Part shown: positions 1-7,889 of the stretch, piece after piece
Numbering within the stretch: the first letter of the stretch is position 1
How the letters are laid out: each line of letters opens with the position of its first letter
From: Victivallales bacterium
Lineage (GTDB): Bacteria; Verrucomicrobiota; Lentisphaeria; Oligosphaerales; Oligosphaeraceae
NCBI GenBank assembly: GCA_900769285.1
Contig: CAAGGB010000238.1
Location: 1 to 11,961, forward strand
Reading direction: 5' to 3'
DNA length: 11,961 bases
Program-made: the position numbers and the translations under genes
Notes under the pieces: generated by a model
What the model was told of the DNA's origin: nothing
Seen by the model: only the letters and a program-made list of their open reading frames with translations
Databases searched by the model: none

Positions 1-3000
1 GAACGGCGAGGGTTCGGAGCCGGTGATGTTCCCGTATCACGGGTCGCTGTCGCGGGAGGTCCGTCTGGACGTGGAGCGTCGGATGAAGCGTGGGGAGCTG
101 CGGGCGGTGGCGGCGACGTCGGCGCTGGAGCTGGGGATTGACGTGGGTGCGATTGACCGTGTGGTGCTGGTGGACGGCGCGTCGTCGGTGGCGTCGGCGG
201 CGCAGCGGATTGGCCGTTCGGGTCATCGTGTGGGCGCGGTGAGCCGGGCGTGTCTGCTGGCGGGGTCGCCGCTGCGGCTGCTGGAAGCGCTGTCGGTGCG
301 AGAGGCGGTGCTGTCGGGGGAGCTGGAGCCGTCGCATGCGCCGCGCTGCTGCCTGGACTATCTGGCGCAGTGGGTGTCGGCGCTGTCGGTGGTCCGCGAC
401 TGGCGGGTGGCGGAGCTGTATGCGCTGGTGCGGCGGGTCTGGCACTACCGTGACCTGTCGGAGGAGGCGTTCCGGCAGGTGCTGGCGATGGCGGGCGGTC
501 TGGACGGTCGGAGCGTCGGCGGGACGCGGCTGCAGCTCATCGACTACGACGAGGACGCGGGGACGGTGCGCGCTCGGCGGAGGACGCGGCAGACGCTGTG
601 CGCCTCGGGCGGGACGATACCGCCGCGTGGGATGTACCTGATGCGGCGGGAGTCGGACCGGACGCTGCTGGGCGAGCTGGACGAGGAGTTCGTGTGGGAG
701 CTGCGCGTGGGCGAGGCGGTGCTGCTGGGTAGCCGCTGCTGGCGGGTGGAGCGCATCACGCATGAGGAGGTGCTGGTCTCGGCGATTCGCGGAAACACGG
801 GCATTCCCTTCTGGCGGGCGGAGCCGAATGACCGCAGCTTCGAGCTGTCCTGCCGGATTGCGGAGCGGCTGACGCGCTGGGGCGAGGCCAGCGAGTCGGG
901 GCGCTGGCGCGAGCTGTCGCGCGAGGAGGGCCTGGAGGAGGGCGCGGGCGAGGCGCTGGCCGCGCTGCTCGTGCGGCAGCGGCGGGTCACCGGCGCGTTG
1001 CCCGGACGCCGCCAGTGGGTGCTTGAGCGTGTGGAGTCGCCGACGGGGTCGTCGGACTGCCGCTGCTCGGTGCTGCACACATTCTGCGGCGGGCGCGTCA
1101 ACCGTCCGCTGGCCATGGCGCTGGGCGAGGCGCTGCGCCGCGCGACCGGCGAGCGCTGGCAGTGCCACTGCGGCGACGACGCCATCTGCTTCGCGGGCAG
1201 CCGTCCGCTGGAGCGCGGGGACATCCTGGAGGCGGTGACGGAGGCGACGCTGCCGGAGCTGCTGCGCGCCTCGCTGGAGGGCAGCTCGTACTTCATGGCG
1301 CGTTTCCGCGAGGGTGCGGGCCGTGCGCTGCTGCTACCGCGGCCGTCGTTCCGTCGCCGGATGCCGTTCTGGCGGCTGCGGGCGGACGCGGCGCAACTGT
1401 GGGAGAAGGCCAGCCGCGTGCCGGACTTCCCCGTGGTGCTGGAGGCATGGCGAACCTGCCTGGAGGACGACTTCGACCTGCCGGCGCTGCGCGGGATGCT
1501 GCGCGAGCTGGCCAGCGGCGAGACGCGGCTGGCCGTCGTGACGGTGGCCGAGGCCAGTCCAATGGCGCATGACTCGCAGTGGGCCATCGTCAACGAGCTG
1601 ATGTACCGTCCCGACGGGGCGGGCCGCGACGTGGGCGGGACGCTGTCGGAGGCGGCGCGGGGCGCAGACTGGGTGAAGGCGCTGCTGGGCACCGACGCGC
1701 TGGAGGCCGTGGTCCCACAGGAGGTCGCCGACGAATTCGCGCGTCGTCGCGCCCGGACGGCGGCGGGCTATGCGCCGCGCACGGTCGCCGAGCTGACGGA
1801 CGTCATCGCCGACCGCTGGCTCGTTCCGGTGGACGAATGGCGGTGCCTGCTGGACGCGATGCGGCGCGATGGCCTGGACGACTGGGACGGCGCGCCGTTG
1901 CCGGAGGCGTCATCGTCAGCGGACGGAAGGTGGGCGTTTGCGGCGTCGCTGCCGGGTGTGTCGGTGCTGGAGGACGGCGCGGGGGAGCGTGTGGGTGTTC
2001 TGCTATCGCGGCGGGTTGCGGAGTGGCGACGGCTGTGGGACGGTTCGCCGGAGCGGCTGTCCGCCTGCGTCGCGCACTGGCTGTCGGGCGGCGGGGCGGT
2101 GACGGCGGCGGCGCTGGCACGACAGTGGCGGCTGACGCCGGAGCAGGTGTCGGCCGCGCTGGAGGGGCTCTGCCGGAATGGCGAGGCGGTGGCACTGCTG
2201 CTGGAGCGCGACGGCGGCGAACGGGAGGTCGCGTTCGCCGAGCGCGAGGCGCTGGCCGCGATGCTGCGGCTGGCGCGGCGGCGCCGGACGCTGGCGGCCG
2301 TGCGGACGCTGACGCCGGAGGAGTTTCAGCTGGTCGTGGCGCGTCAGCAGGGGCTTGGCGGCGAGGGCGGCGGCCGCGAGGCGCTGCTGGAGCGTCTGCG
2401 GCGGCTGTCGGGGATGCCGCTGCGTCCCGCCGAGCTGGAGACGCTCTGGCTCCCGGCGAGGCTGTCGCCCTATGACCCCGCGTGGCTCGACAGCCTCTGC
2501 CAGCAGGAGCTCTGGTGCACGGGGACGCCGGAGGGGCGGCTGCGGCTGCTGGAGGAGCCTGACCTGGAGGTGCTTCCGCCGCCGCTGGACGGCGCCGGCG
2601 ACGCGGACGCGGATGCGGATGCGGACGCGGACGCCTGGAGTGCGTTCCGGGCGGGTCGCAGCCGCTGTCTGCGGTTCGAGCTGGTGCGTCGTCGGACGGA
2701 GGGGAAGGCGACGGGGCCGGTGGTGGCGGAGCGGGTGGCGTCGCCGACGCCGACGCTGAGCCGTCGGCTGTCGGGGCTGCGTCGTCGTGCGGAGCTGTCG
2801 TCGGTGGAGACGCCGTTGGACTTTGTGCCGGTGGCGTGGCCGGCGTCTGGGAGCGGCGATGCGGTGTCGGAGCTGGAGCGTGTGAAGGAGCGTGTGCGGG
2901 TGTTGCTGGACAGGTATGGGGTGGTTTTTCGTGAGCTGCTGGAGCGTGAGGAGTCGGGTTTTCGGTGGCGGGAGGTGTTTCCGGCGCTGCGGGTGATGGA

Positions 3001-3487
3001 GCTGTCGGGTGAGGTGGTGAGCGGGTGTTTCGTCGAGGGTGTTCGGGGGCTGCAGTTCACGGCGGCGGAGCTGTTGCCGGAGCTGGAGCGTCGCGAGGAG
3101 TCGGGACGTGTGGTGTGGCTGTCGGCGACGGACCCGGCGTCGCTGTGTGGCCTGGGCGGTGGGCTGTTGCCGGCGGCGTTTCCGCGTCGTGTGGCGGGTG
3201 CGGTGCTGGTGTTCGTCGGGGGGCGGCTGCGGCTGGTGGGGCGTCGGCACGGCCTGGAGCTTGAGCTGGTCGGGGAGGATGCGGCGACGGCGTTTCGCGG
3301 CGAGTGGCTGACGCCGTATGTCAGCGCGATGTGGCGTCAGCGCCAGCCCAGGCTGGTGGTGGAGATACGCACGGTCAACGGCCGTCCCGCCACGGACGCG
3401 CTGCCGCGCCCCGAGCTGGAGCGGCTGTTCCGCGTCGAGACGGACAGCGGAGCCTATCTCCTCACCCGCCGCTGGACGGGCGGGTGA
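1..3487 (+). CDS. lhr: ATP-dependent helicase Lhr, long form, 5'-truncated by the window edge
   Basis: The frame is open from base 2, so the N-terminus is missing; 1161 residues are visible. Near the left edge is the second RecA-like domain of an SF2 helicase: YHGSLSRE, motif V ATSALELGID (113-142) and motif VI QRIGRSGHR (203-229), the form seen in Lhr (E. coli motif VI is QRIGRAGH). Next come the DEAD/H-associated region, including FDLPALRGML (1472-1501) and an ASPMA block in place of the usual SPFA, then winged-helix segments (about 2040-2500). The last 600 bp (YGVVFREL, GCFVEGVRGLQF, LSATDPASL) match the C-terminal extension of long Lhr proteins of about 1500 residues. Lhr acts in DNA repair, and the C-terminal region of E. 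coli Lhr is reported to have uracil-DNA glycosylase activity. The ATPase motifs (Q, I, Ia, II) must lie upstream. An Asp-Ala repeat interrupts it at 2600-2635. The next gene is convergent, so lhr is the last gene of its unit. Confidence 0.9.
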   Translation, partial: NGEGSEPVMFPYHGSLSREVRLDVERRMKRGELRAVAATSALELGIDVGAIDRVVLVDGASSVASAAQRIGRSGHRVGAVSRACLLAGSPLRLLEALSVREAVLSGELEPSHAPRCCLDYLAQWVSALSVVRDWRVAELYALVRRVWHYRDLSEEAFRQVLAMAGGLDGRSVGGTRLQLIDYDEDAGTVRARRRTRQTLCASGGTIPPRGMYLMRRESDRTLLGELDEEFVWELRVGEAVLLGSRCWRVERITHEEVLVSAIRGNTGIPFWRAEPNDRSFELSCRIAERLTRWGEASESGRWRELSREEGLEEGAGEALAALLVRQRRVTGALPGRRQWVLERVESPTGSSDCRCSVLHTFCGGRVNRPLAMALGEALRRATGERWQCHCGDDAICFAGSRPLERGDILEAVTEATLPELLRASLEGSSYFMARFREGAGRALLLPRPSFRRRMPFWRLRADAAQLWEKASRVPDFPVVLEAWRTCLEDDFDLPALRGMLRELASGETRLAVVTVAEASPMAHDSQWAIVNELMYRPDGAGRDVGGTLSEAARGADWVKALLGTDALEAVVPQEVADEFARRRARTAAGYAPRTVAELTDVIADRWLVPVDEWRCLLDAMRRDGLDDWDGAPLPEASSSADGRWAFAASLPGVSVLEDGAGERVGVLLSRRVAEWRRLWDGSPERLSACVAHWLSGGGAVTAAALARQWRLTPEQVSAALEGLCRNGEAVALLLERDGGEREVAFAEREALAAMLRLARRRRTLAAVRTLTPEEFQLVVARQQGLGGEGGGREALLERLRRLSGMPLRPAELETLWLPARLSPYDPAWLDSLCQQELWCTGTPEGRLRLLEEPDLEVLPPPLDGAGDADADADADADAWSAFRAGRSRCLRFELVRRRTEGKATGPVVAERVASPTPTLSRRLSGLRRRAELSSVETPLDFVPVAWPASGSGDAVSELERVKERVRVLLDRYGVVFRELLEREESGFRWREVFPALRVMELSGEVVSGCFVEGVRGLQFTAAELLPELERREESGRVVWLSATDPASLCGLGGGLLPAAFPRRVAGAVLVFVGGRLRLVGRRHGLELELVGEDAATAFRGEWLTPYVSAMWRQRQPRLVVEIRTVNGRPATDALPRPELERLFRVETDSGAYLLTRRWTGG
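2600..2635 (+). repeat. Six-copy GAYGCG hexanucleotide repeat inside lhr, encoding (Asp-Ala)6
   Basis: Six consecutive copies of GACGCG/GATGCG (the last is GACGCC) encode an acidic alternating Asp-Ala run. It lies between the winged-helix part of Lhr and its C-terminal extension, probably in a linker. Because the unit is 6 bp, a gain or loss of copies keeps the frame. Confidence 0.9.
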
Positions 3488-3490
3488 GGA
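3459..3490. terminator. 12-bp perfect inverted repeat across the lhr stop codon (possible bidirectional terminator)
   Basis: Bases 3459-3470 (TCCTCACCCGCC) pair perfectly with 3479-3490 (GGCGGGTGAGGA) around an 8-base loop. The lhr TGA (3485-3487) lies inside the right arm. Neither strand has a T-run after the stem, so it is not a classical intrinsic terminator. Its place between convergent genes fits a shared 3'-end hairpin that stops or protects both transcripts. Confidence 0.5.
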
Positions 3491-3494
3491 AGGG

Positions 3495-3521
3495 CTTCTG
3501 GAGCTTCTGGAGCTTCTGGAG
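3495..3521. repeat. Three tandem copies of CTTCTGGAG
   Basis: Three exact 9-bp copies (3495-3503, 3504-3512, 3513-3521) begin 7 bases after the lhr stop and only 4 bases after the stop-spanning hairpin. They fill most of the 46-bp gap between lhr and the convergent glycoside hydrolase. The 9-bp period is the same as in the large repeat tract after efp. Confidence 0.95.
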
Positions 3522-3533
3522 GCGGCCTGTGGC

Positions 3534-5438
3534 TCAGTCGTCGGTGCGGGTGAGCTGGCAGAGTGCGGCCTGGTGTGGGGGGATGGCGGTGGGGGGTGTC
3601 TGGGTGAAGCGCCAGCCGTGGGCGGGTGCCAGGCCGGGGTTCTGTGGCTGCGAGCTGTTGTTGACGGCGACGAGCCAGCAGGTGCGGTCGTCGATGGGGT
3701 GTTCGGTGAGGGTGACGAGTCGGCAGTCGCGGGTGGCGGCGCGCTGGGCGAGTGCGCGGTGGGCGAAGAGCCGGTAGAGTCGTTCCCACTGGGGAGCGTC
3801 GGGGGCGTCGAAGGCGCCTGGGCGGGTGGAGAGGTGCTGTTCGAGGGGGAGGGTGAGGAGGAAGATGTCGCCCTGGCCATGGCGGCTGTGGAGGAGGACG
3901 GGGTTGCCGTTGGGCTCGCGGGCGAGGACGTCGGCCGTGGTGGGCTGGAGGATGAGTCGGTAGGGTGCGGCGATGGCGAGGTCCTGGCCGTCGGCGGCGA
4001 AGGTGACGGTGGGGTTGGCGCGGGTTTCGCGGGAGACGACGGAGGCGCCGAAGACGTCGGGGCTGAAGGGAGCGATGTCGCCGCCGTCGAGGGAGAGATA
4101 GAGTGTGGCGCCGCGGCGGGCGGCGTCCAGGAGCGCCCTGAATTCATGGCTGCGTGACCAGTTGGTGCCGCGGATGCCGGGGACGAGATAGAGGTCGGCG
4201 GGTCGGAGCGGGTCGCCGATCCACTGGAATTCGAGGTCGAAGCCGGCGAGTTTGGCGAGGAGGAAGGCGCTCCAGGTGTTGTTGGTGAAGGCGCGGAAGT
4301 CCTGTTCGCGGGTGAGGACGCAGACGGCGCTTCGGCGGAAGGGCGGGAGGCGGTCGAGGGGGAGGGTGTCGAGGAAGCGGCGGAAGCCGGCGAGGGCGTT
4401 GCCGACGGGGCGGAGTCGGAGGTTCTCGTCGAACATGCCGAGCTCGCGTTCCCAGGTGCTCCAGGTGTAGGGCGGGAAGGGGAGCTGGGAGTGCTCGAAG
4501 GCGCACCACCAGAGGTAGTAGTCGGAGCCGTGTGCCCAGGCGTTGAGCATGGAGTTGGTGACGAACGCGGCCTTGGTCTGCTCGTCGCAGTAGCTGGAGG
4601 AGAAGGTGCCGAGCTCCTCGACGAAGGCGGGTCGCTGGGCGAGGTCGGCGTACTGTCGGATTTCGATGGTGGCCTGGAACGCGAGGCGGACGCTGTCGTG
4701 GCGGTCGAGCCGTGCGGGGGCCTTGCTGGTGGTGTGCGGGTAGGGGTGTGCGGTGAGCAGGTCGCAGAGCTCGCCCTGCTGTCGGCAGGTCCAGGCGGGT
4801 GCGTCGAATTCGGCGTCGGCGCCGGCCATGAGGCTGTGCATGCCGGAGGAGACGGGTCTGGAGGGGTCGGCGAGGCGGATGGCGCTGGTGAGCATCCAGG
4901 TCCAGTTCCAGGCCTGCGCCTCGCTCTGGACCTGTCCCATGCAGTTGCACTCGTTGCCGAGTTCCCAGAGGATGATGGCGGGCTTGTCGCGGAGCTCCAG
5001 GACGAGTCGGCGGACGTAGCGCGTCTCCCATTTGAGGAGGAGTGGGTCGGTGATGGGGTTGCGCTCCTGGAAGGCGGGCGGCAGGAACATGACGCCGCTC
5101 ATCCAGCCGGTGACGAGTCCGACGATGAGCTGGAGGCCGTGGTCGTGTGCGATGTCGCAGAGGAGCCGGAAGCGCTGGAGCTGGGTCTCGTCGATGCCGT
5201 CGCGGCCGCAGGGCGTGTCGGGGAGGGGTCGGCCGTGGAGGAGGAGCTCGGCATCGAGGTTGGCCCATTTGCGCACCATCTCGAGAGGCTGGAAGTCCTG
5301 CCAGTTGGGGAAGACGCGGACGACCTGCATGCCGGCCTCGGCCATGCGTCTGAAGTCGTCGCGGACGGTCTGCTCGTCCCAGTCCTTCCACATACGGGTA
5401 CCGGCGTTGGAGGCCCAGTAGTTGCAACCGATTTTCAT
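3534..5438 (-). CDS. Clan GH-A glycoside hydrolase (GH5/GH164-like) with an alpha/beta C-terminal domain
   Basis: 634 residues from ATG at 5438-5436. The frame stays open for 66 more upstream codons, but that stretch is proline-rich and featureless, while the protein proper opens MKIGCNYWAS, a normal start of a TIM barrel. An AAGGA lies 12 nt before this ATG. Barrel, residues 1 to ~360: ILWELGNEC carries the probable acid/base Glu163, HPYP lies at 231-234, and FVEELGTF carries the probable nucleophile Glu275. Residues ~365-560 look like the alpha/beta (glutamine-amidotransferase-like or GH42-trimerisation-like) domain of multidomain beta-galactosidases and beta-mannosidases (ADLYLVPGIRG, GATLYLSLDGG, GQGDIFLLTLP); a short beta-rich tail follows. 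No signal peptide is seen, so it is probably intracellular and acts on imported saccharides. Substrate cannot be told from sequence; mannoside or galactoside is a guess. It is divergent from the DUF6785 membrane protein. Confidence 0.8.
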   Translation of the reverse strand: MKIGCNYWASNAGTRMWKDWDEQTVRDDFRRMAEAGMQVVRVFPNWQDFQPLEMVRKWANLDAELLLHGRPLPDTPCGRDGIDETQLQRFRLLCDIAHDHGLQLIVGLVTGWMSGVMFLPPAFQERNPITDPLLLKWETRYVRRLVLELRDKPAIILWELGNECNCMGQVQSEAQAWNWTWMLTSAIRLADPSRPVSSGMHSLMAGADAEFDAPAWTCRQQGELCDLLTAHPYPHTTSKAPARLDRHDSVRLAFQATIEIRQYADLAQRPAFVEELGTFSSSYCDEQTKAAFVTNSMLNAWAHGSDYYLWWCAFEHSQLPFPPYTWSTWERELGMFDENLRLRPVGNALAGFRRFLDTLPLDRLPPFRRSAVCVLTREQDFRAFTNNTWSAFLLAKLAGFDLEFQWIGDPLRPADLYLVPGIRGTNWSRSHEFRALLDAARRGATLYLSLDGGDIAPFSPDVFGASVVSRETRANPTVTFAADGQDLAIAAPYRLILQPTTADVLAREPNGNPVLLHSRHGQGDIFLLTLPLEQHLSTRPGAFDAPDAPQWERLYRLFAHRALAQRAATRDCRLVTLTEHPIDDRTCWLVAVNNSSQPQNPGLAPAHGWRFTQTPPTAIPPHQAALCQLTRTDD

Positions 5439-5450
5439 GGTGTCGTGGTG

Positions 5451-5455
5451 TCCTT
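5451..5455 (-). promoter_or_regulatory. Ribosome binding site deciding the glycoside hydrolase start
   Basis: AAGGA on the minus strand, 12 nt upstream of the ATG at 5438. The spacing is slightly long but close to that of efp (11 nt). It favours this ATG over the upstream in-frame start at 5636. Confidence 0.5.
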
Positions 5456-5490
5456 GTGTCTCTGCTGCTGCGCTGTCTTGGTGGGGGGAT

Positions 5491-5507
5491 GACGGCGGTT
5501 CGCCGTC
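5491..5507. other. 7-bp perfect hairpin in the hydrolase leader
   Basis: GACGGCG, loop GTT, CGCCGTC. It lies between the candidate minus-strand promoter and the hydrolase ribosome binding site, so it would form in that gene's 5' leader. Its function is unknown; short GC-rich stems also arise by chance in this composition. Confidence 0.4.
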
Positions 5508-5512
5508 GGCTG

Positions 5513-5532
5513 GGGGATGAATGGGGATGAAT
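5513..5532. repeat. Two tandem copies of GGGGATGAAT (operator-like)
   Basis: Exact 10-bp direct repeats at 5513-5522 and 5523-5532; a partial match (GGGGATGA) precedes them at 5486-5493. They overlap the -10 element and expected start site of the candidate minus-strand promoter. One helical turn spacing fits a regulator-binding site, but this is inference. Confidence 0.5.
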
Positions 5533-5558
5533 ATGGACGCTGGAGGGGTGAAAGGCAA
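5530..5558 (-). promoter_or_regulatory. Candidate sigma70-type promoter for the glycoside hydrolase
   Basis: On the minus strand TTGCCT (5558-5553) is followed after 17 bp by CATATT (5535-5530). Each hexamer matches 4 of 6 consensus bases. The implied leader is about 85 nt. It overlaps the 10-bp direct repeats. Confidence 0.35.
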
Positions 5559-5629
5559 GGCGGCGTGGCGGAAAAAGCGCGGACGGTGCGTCTGGTGCGC
5601 CAAAAATGCGAAAAGGGCGTCGGCGGCAG

Positions 5630-5658
5630 TTGCCATTCGGGAAAAAGCACACTATTTT
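5630..5658 (+). promoter_or_regulatory. Candidate sigma70-type promoter for the DUF6785 gene
   Basis: TTGCCA (5630-5635), a 17-bp spacer, then TATTTT (5653-5658), in the most A/T-rich patch of the gap. It would give a leader of about 125 nt to the ATG at 5790. Confidence 0.45.
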
Positions 5659-5789
5659 ATTAGATTTCGCGGCCATTCCGTGCGGTGTTCCTGGTGGGGA
5701 GCCGATGGGGTGGTGGCGCGTGTGTCCGTCTGTCAGGGTCTCTGTGCCTGGTTTGAACTTGGGTCTTTCCGTCTGAGCGAGAATACAAC

Positions 5790-7889
5790 ATGAGTCTGCG
5801 AGCATTGGTGATTGGTTTTCTGGGAGCGCTGTTCATCGCGGCCGGTGGTTTCATCAACGATGGCGTGCTGTATCTGGAGAGCTTCACGAACGGCTCGCAG
5901 TTGCCGATCATCGTGATTGGCGCGCTGCTGCTGACGCTGCTGGTGGTGAATCCGCTGCTGATGCTGTGTCGGCGCGGTCTGGCGCTGCGTGCCGGCGAGC
6001 TGGCGCTGATTGTGGCGCTGTGGAGCGCGTCGTGCAGCATCCCCGGCCGTGGTCTGCTGGAGCAGTTCACGCATTCGATGGTGATGCCGTACTACTGGGA
6101 GCTGCAGACGCCGGCGTGGGGCAAGTACGACCTCTTGAGCTACGCGCGTCCGGGGCAGCTGGTGACGTTGCCGCCGAAGGGCGACCCGTCGCACGACGAG
6201 GCGTTCGAGCGGGTGGTCAACGCATACATCCGCGGCCGCAGCGACGTGTCGCCGCGAGACGCGTCGCTGTGGGAGCAGTTGGACCGTGCGGTGGCGCGTG
6301 TGCCGTGGTCGGCCTGGCGGGCGCCACTTCTGACGTGGATGCCGCTGGTGCTGCTGAGTGCGCTGGCGTCGGTGTGCCTGGCGATGATCACGTACCGGCA
6401 GTGGGCGCACCATGAGATACTGAGCTATCCGATTGCGGTGTTCACGGATCAGCTGCTGGTCCGTGAGGAGGGCCGTTACCTGCCGGCGGTGATGCGCAAC
6501 CGGATGTTCTGGGTCGGCTTCCTGCTGCTGCTGGTCATCCGGGTGAACAATGGTCTGGTGGTGTGGTATCCGGAGTACTACATTCCGGTGCAGCTGAACT
6601 TCAACATGACGCCGTTCGCGAAGGTGTGGCCGGAGCTGTTCCGGGTGCCGTACGGGTGGTCGCTGCTGACGATACGGTTCTTCCCGCTGGTGATTGCGTT
6701 CGCGTTCTTCCTGAGCTCGGAGATTTCGTTCACGCTGGGCGTGTCGCAGCTGTGCTGGGTTCTGGTGGCGCTGCCGATGGTGACGGTGGGCATGAACCTG
6801 AGCACGGACTGGGTGGGCGGCTGGCAGGGCTGGCAGCGCGCCGGCTCGTACATCATGATGTTCCTCATCCTCGTCTATACGGGTCGCAACTACTACGCCG
6901 ACATCGTGATGCGTGCGCTGGGGCTGCGCCGCCGGGGGCAGCCGGACGCGACGGACCGCGCGAACGTGTGGGCGTTCCGTGTGCTGGCGGTGGCGTTTGT
7001 GGCGCTGGTGGTGCTGGTGTGCCGCCTGGGTCTGGAGTGGCCGTTCGCGCTGATCACGGTGTTTCTGATGCTGCTGTCGTTTGTGGTGGTGGCGCGCATC
7101 AGCGCGGAGACGGGCCTGTTCTTCATCCAGCCGCGCTGGACGATCTTCGGTCTGCTGGCGGCCGGTCTGGGCAGCTATGTGTTCTCGCCGTCGAACCAGG
7201 TCATCTGCGGTCTGGTGTGCGTGATGCTGTGCATTGACCAGTGCCATGCGCTGCTGCCGTACGTGACGAATGGGATGCGGCTGTGCGAGCGGTCGCGGGT
7301 GTCGCCGTCGCGGGTGGGCGTGTGGACGTTCGCGATGTACGCGGTGTGCGTGGTGGCGGCGGTGCTGGTGCTGCTGGTGGCGGTCTACGAGTGGGGCGTC
7401 CCGCAGCGGATGGACTGGAGCTACAAGCGTCTGCCGACGATGACGTTCCGGACGGCGCTGCCGGAGATCAACCAACTGAAGGCGGTGGGGTCGCTGGAGG
7501 CGGCGGAGACGCAGCCGCTGCTGGAGCGTCTGTCGCATCTGGCGCCGCGCGAGAATTTCCTGGGTGCGTTTGCGTTTGGCCTGGTGGCGGTGGGCGTGTT
7601 CAGCTTCCTGCGTCTGCGTCTGCCGAAGTGGCCGCTGCATCCGGTGATGTTCCTGCTGTGGGCGACGTACCCGATGGAGCAGACGTGCCATGCGTTCCTG
7701 ATTGGCTGGCTGCTGAAGAAGTGCACGCTGCGCTTTGGCGGTGTGCAGATGGTGCGGACGCTGCAGCCGCTGATGATTGGCGTCATCGGCGGCGAGCTGA
7801 TGGCGGCCATCGTGTTCATGATTGTGGGCGTCATCTACTATGCGTGCACGGGAGAGGTGCCGAAGGTCTACCGCTGGTTCCCGCGCTGA
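5790..7889 (+). CDS. DUF6785/DUF6784-type multipass membrane protein, putative transporter
   Basis: 699 residues, strongly hydrophobic, with roughly 12-14 membrane segments by eye. It begins with one (LVIGFLGALFIAAGGF), then LPIIVIGALLLTLLVV and a segment near residues 68-85. A long soluble stretch (about residues 100-185) follows, then most of the remaining segments. Family-like blocks are SIPGRGLLEQF, YRQWAHHEILSYPIA, FLSSEISFTLGV and, near the C-terminus, WPLHPVMFLLWATYP. These match my memory of DUF6785 with a C-terminal DUF6784 part, common in Planctomycetota, Verrucomicrobiota and Lentisphaerota; similarity to oligopeptide transporters has been suggested by topology, but the substrate is unknown. 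The Shine-Dalgarno is weak (GAGCGAG, 5775-5781). Divergence from a glycoside hydrolase suggests saccharide uptake or a related envelope role (inference). There is no full-length alternative start. Confidence 0.75.
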   Translation: MSLRALVIGFLGALFIAAGGFINDGVLYLESFTNGSQLPIIVIGALLLTLLVVNPLLMLCRRGLALRAGELALIVALWSASCSIPGRGLLEQFTHSMVMPYYWELQTPAWGKYDLLSYARPGQLVTLPPKGDPSHDEAFERVVNAYIRGRSDVSPRDASLWEQLDRAVARVPWSAWRAPLLTWMPLVLLSALASVCLAMITYRQWAHHEILSYPIAVFTDQLLVREEGRYLPAVMRNRMFWVGFLLLLVIRVNNGLVVWYPEYYIPVQLNFNMTPFAKVWPELFRVPYGWSLLTIRFFPLVIAFAFFLSSEISFTLGVSQLCWVLVALPMVTVGMNLSTDWVGGWQGWQRAGSYIMMFLILVYTGRNYYADIVMRALGLRRRGQPDATDRANVWAFRVLAVAFVALVVLVCRLGLEWPFALITVFLMLLSFVVVARISAETGLFFIQPRWTIFGLLAAGLGSYVFSPSNQVICGLVCVMLCIDQCHALLPYVTNGMRLCERSRVSPSRVGVWTFAMYAVCVVAAVLVLLVAVYEWGVPQRMDWSYKRLPTMTFRTALPEINQLKAVGSLEAAETQPLLERLSHLAPRENFLGAFAFGLVAVGVFSFLRLRLPKWPLHPVMFLLWATYPMEQTCHAFLIGWLLKKCTLRFGGVQMVRTLQPLMIGVIGGELMAAIVFMIVGVIYYACTGEVPKVYRWFPR

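Larger units (their letters stand above)
5439..5789. promoter_or_regulatory. Divergent intergenic control region
   Basis: A 351-bp gap between the divergent glycoside hydrolase and DUF6785 genes. It holds one candidate promoter per strand, a pair of 10-bp direct repeats (5513-5532), a 7-bp hairpin (5491-5507) and the most A/T-rich patch of this gap (about 5639-5668). Short open frames crossing it have no recognisable product. Confidence 0.6.

Noticed and set aside
544..1692. 382-codon Ser/Arg-rich minus-strand frame inside lhr
   Set aside because: Shadow of lhr codon bias; no motif and no credible start context.
2003..4147. 714-codon minus-strand frame overlapping lhr and the hydrolase
   Set aside because: Ser/Pro/Thr-rich at one end and Arg/Gln-rich at the other; it conflicts with both real genes.
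4491..5492. 333-codon acidic + strand frame antisense to the glycoside hydrolase
   Set aside because: Gly/Val/Glu-rich shadow of the C-ending hydrolase codons. The hydrolase has catalytic motifs.
5439..5636. N-terminal extension of the hydrolase to a start at 5636
   Set aside because: Proline-rich with no signal peptide or domain; it would cover the direct repeats and hairpin, and the ATG at 5438 has a ribosome binding site and starts the barrel.
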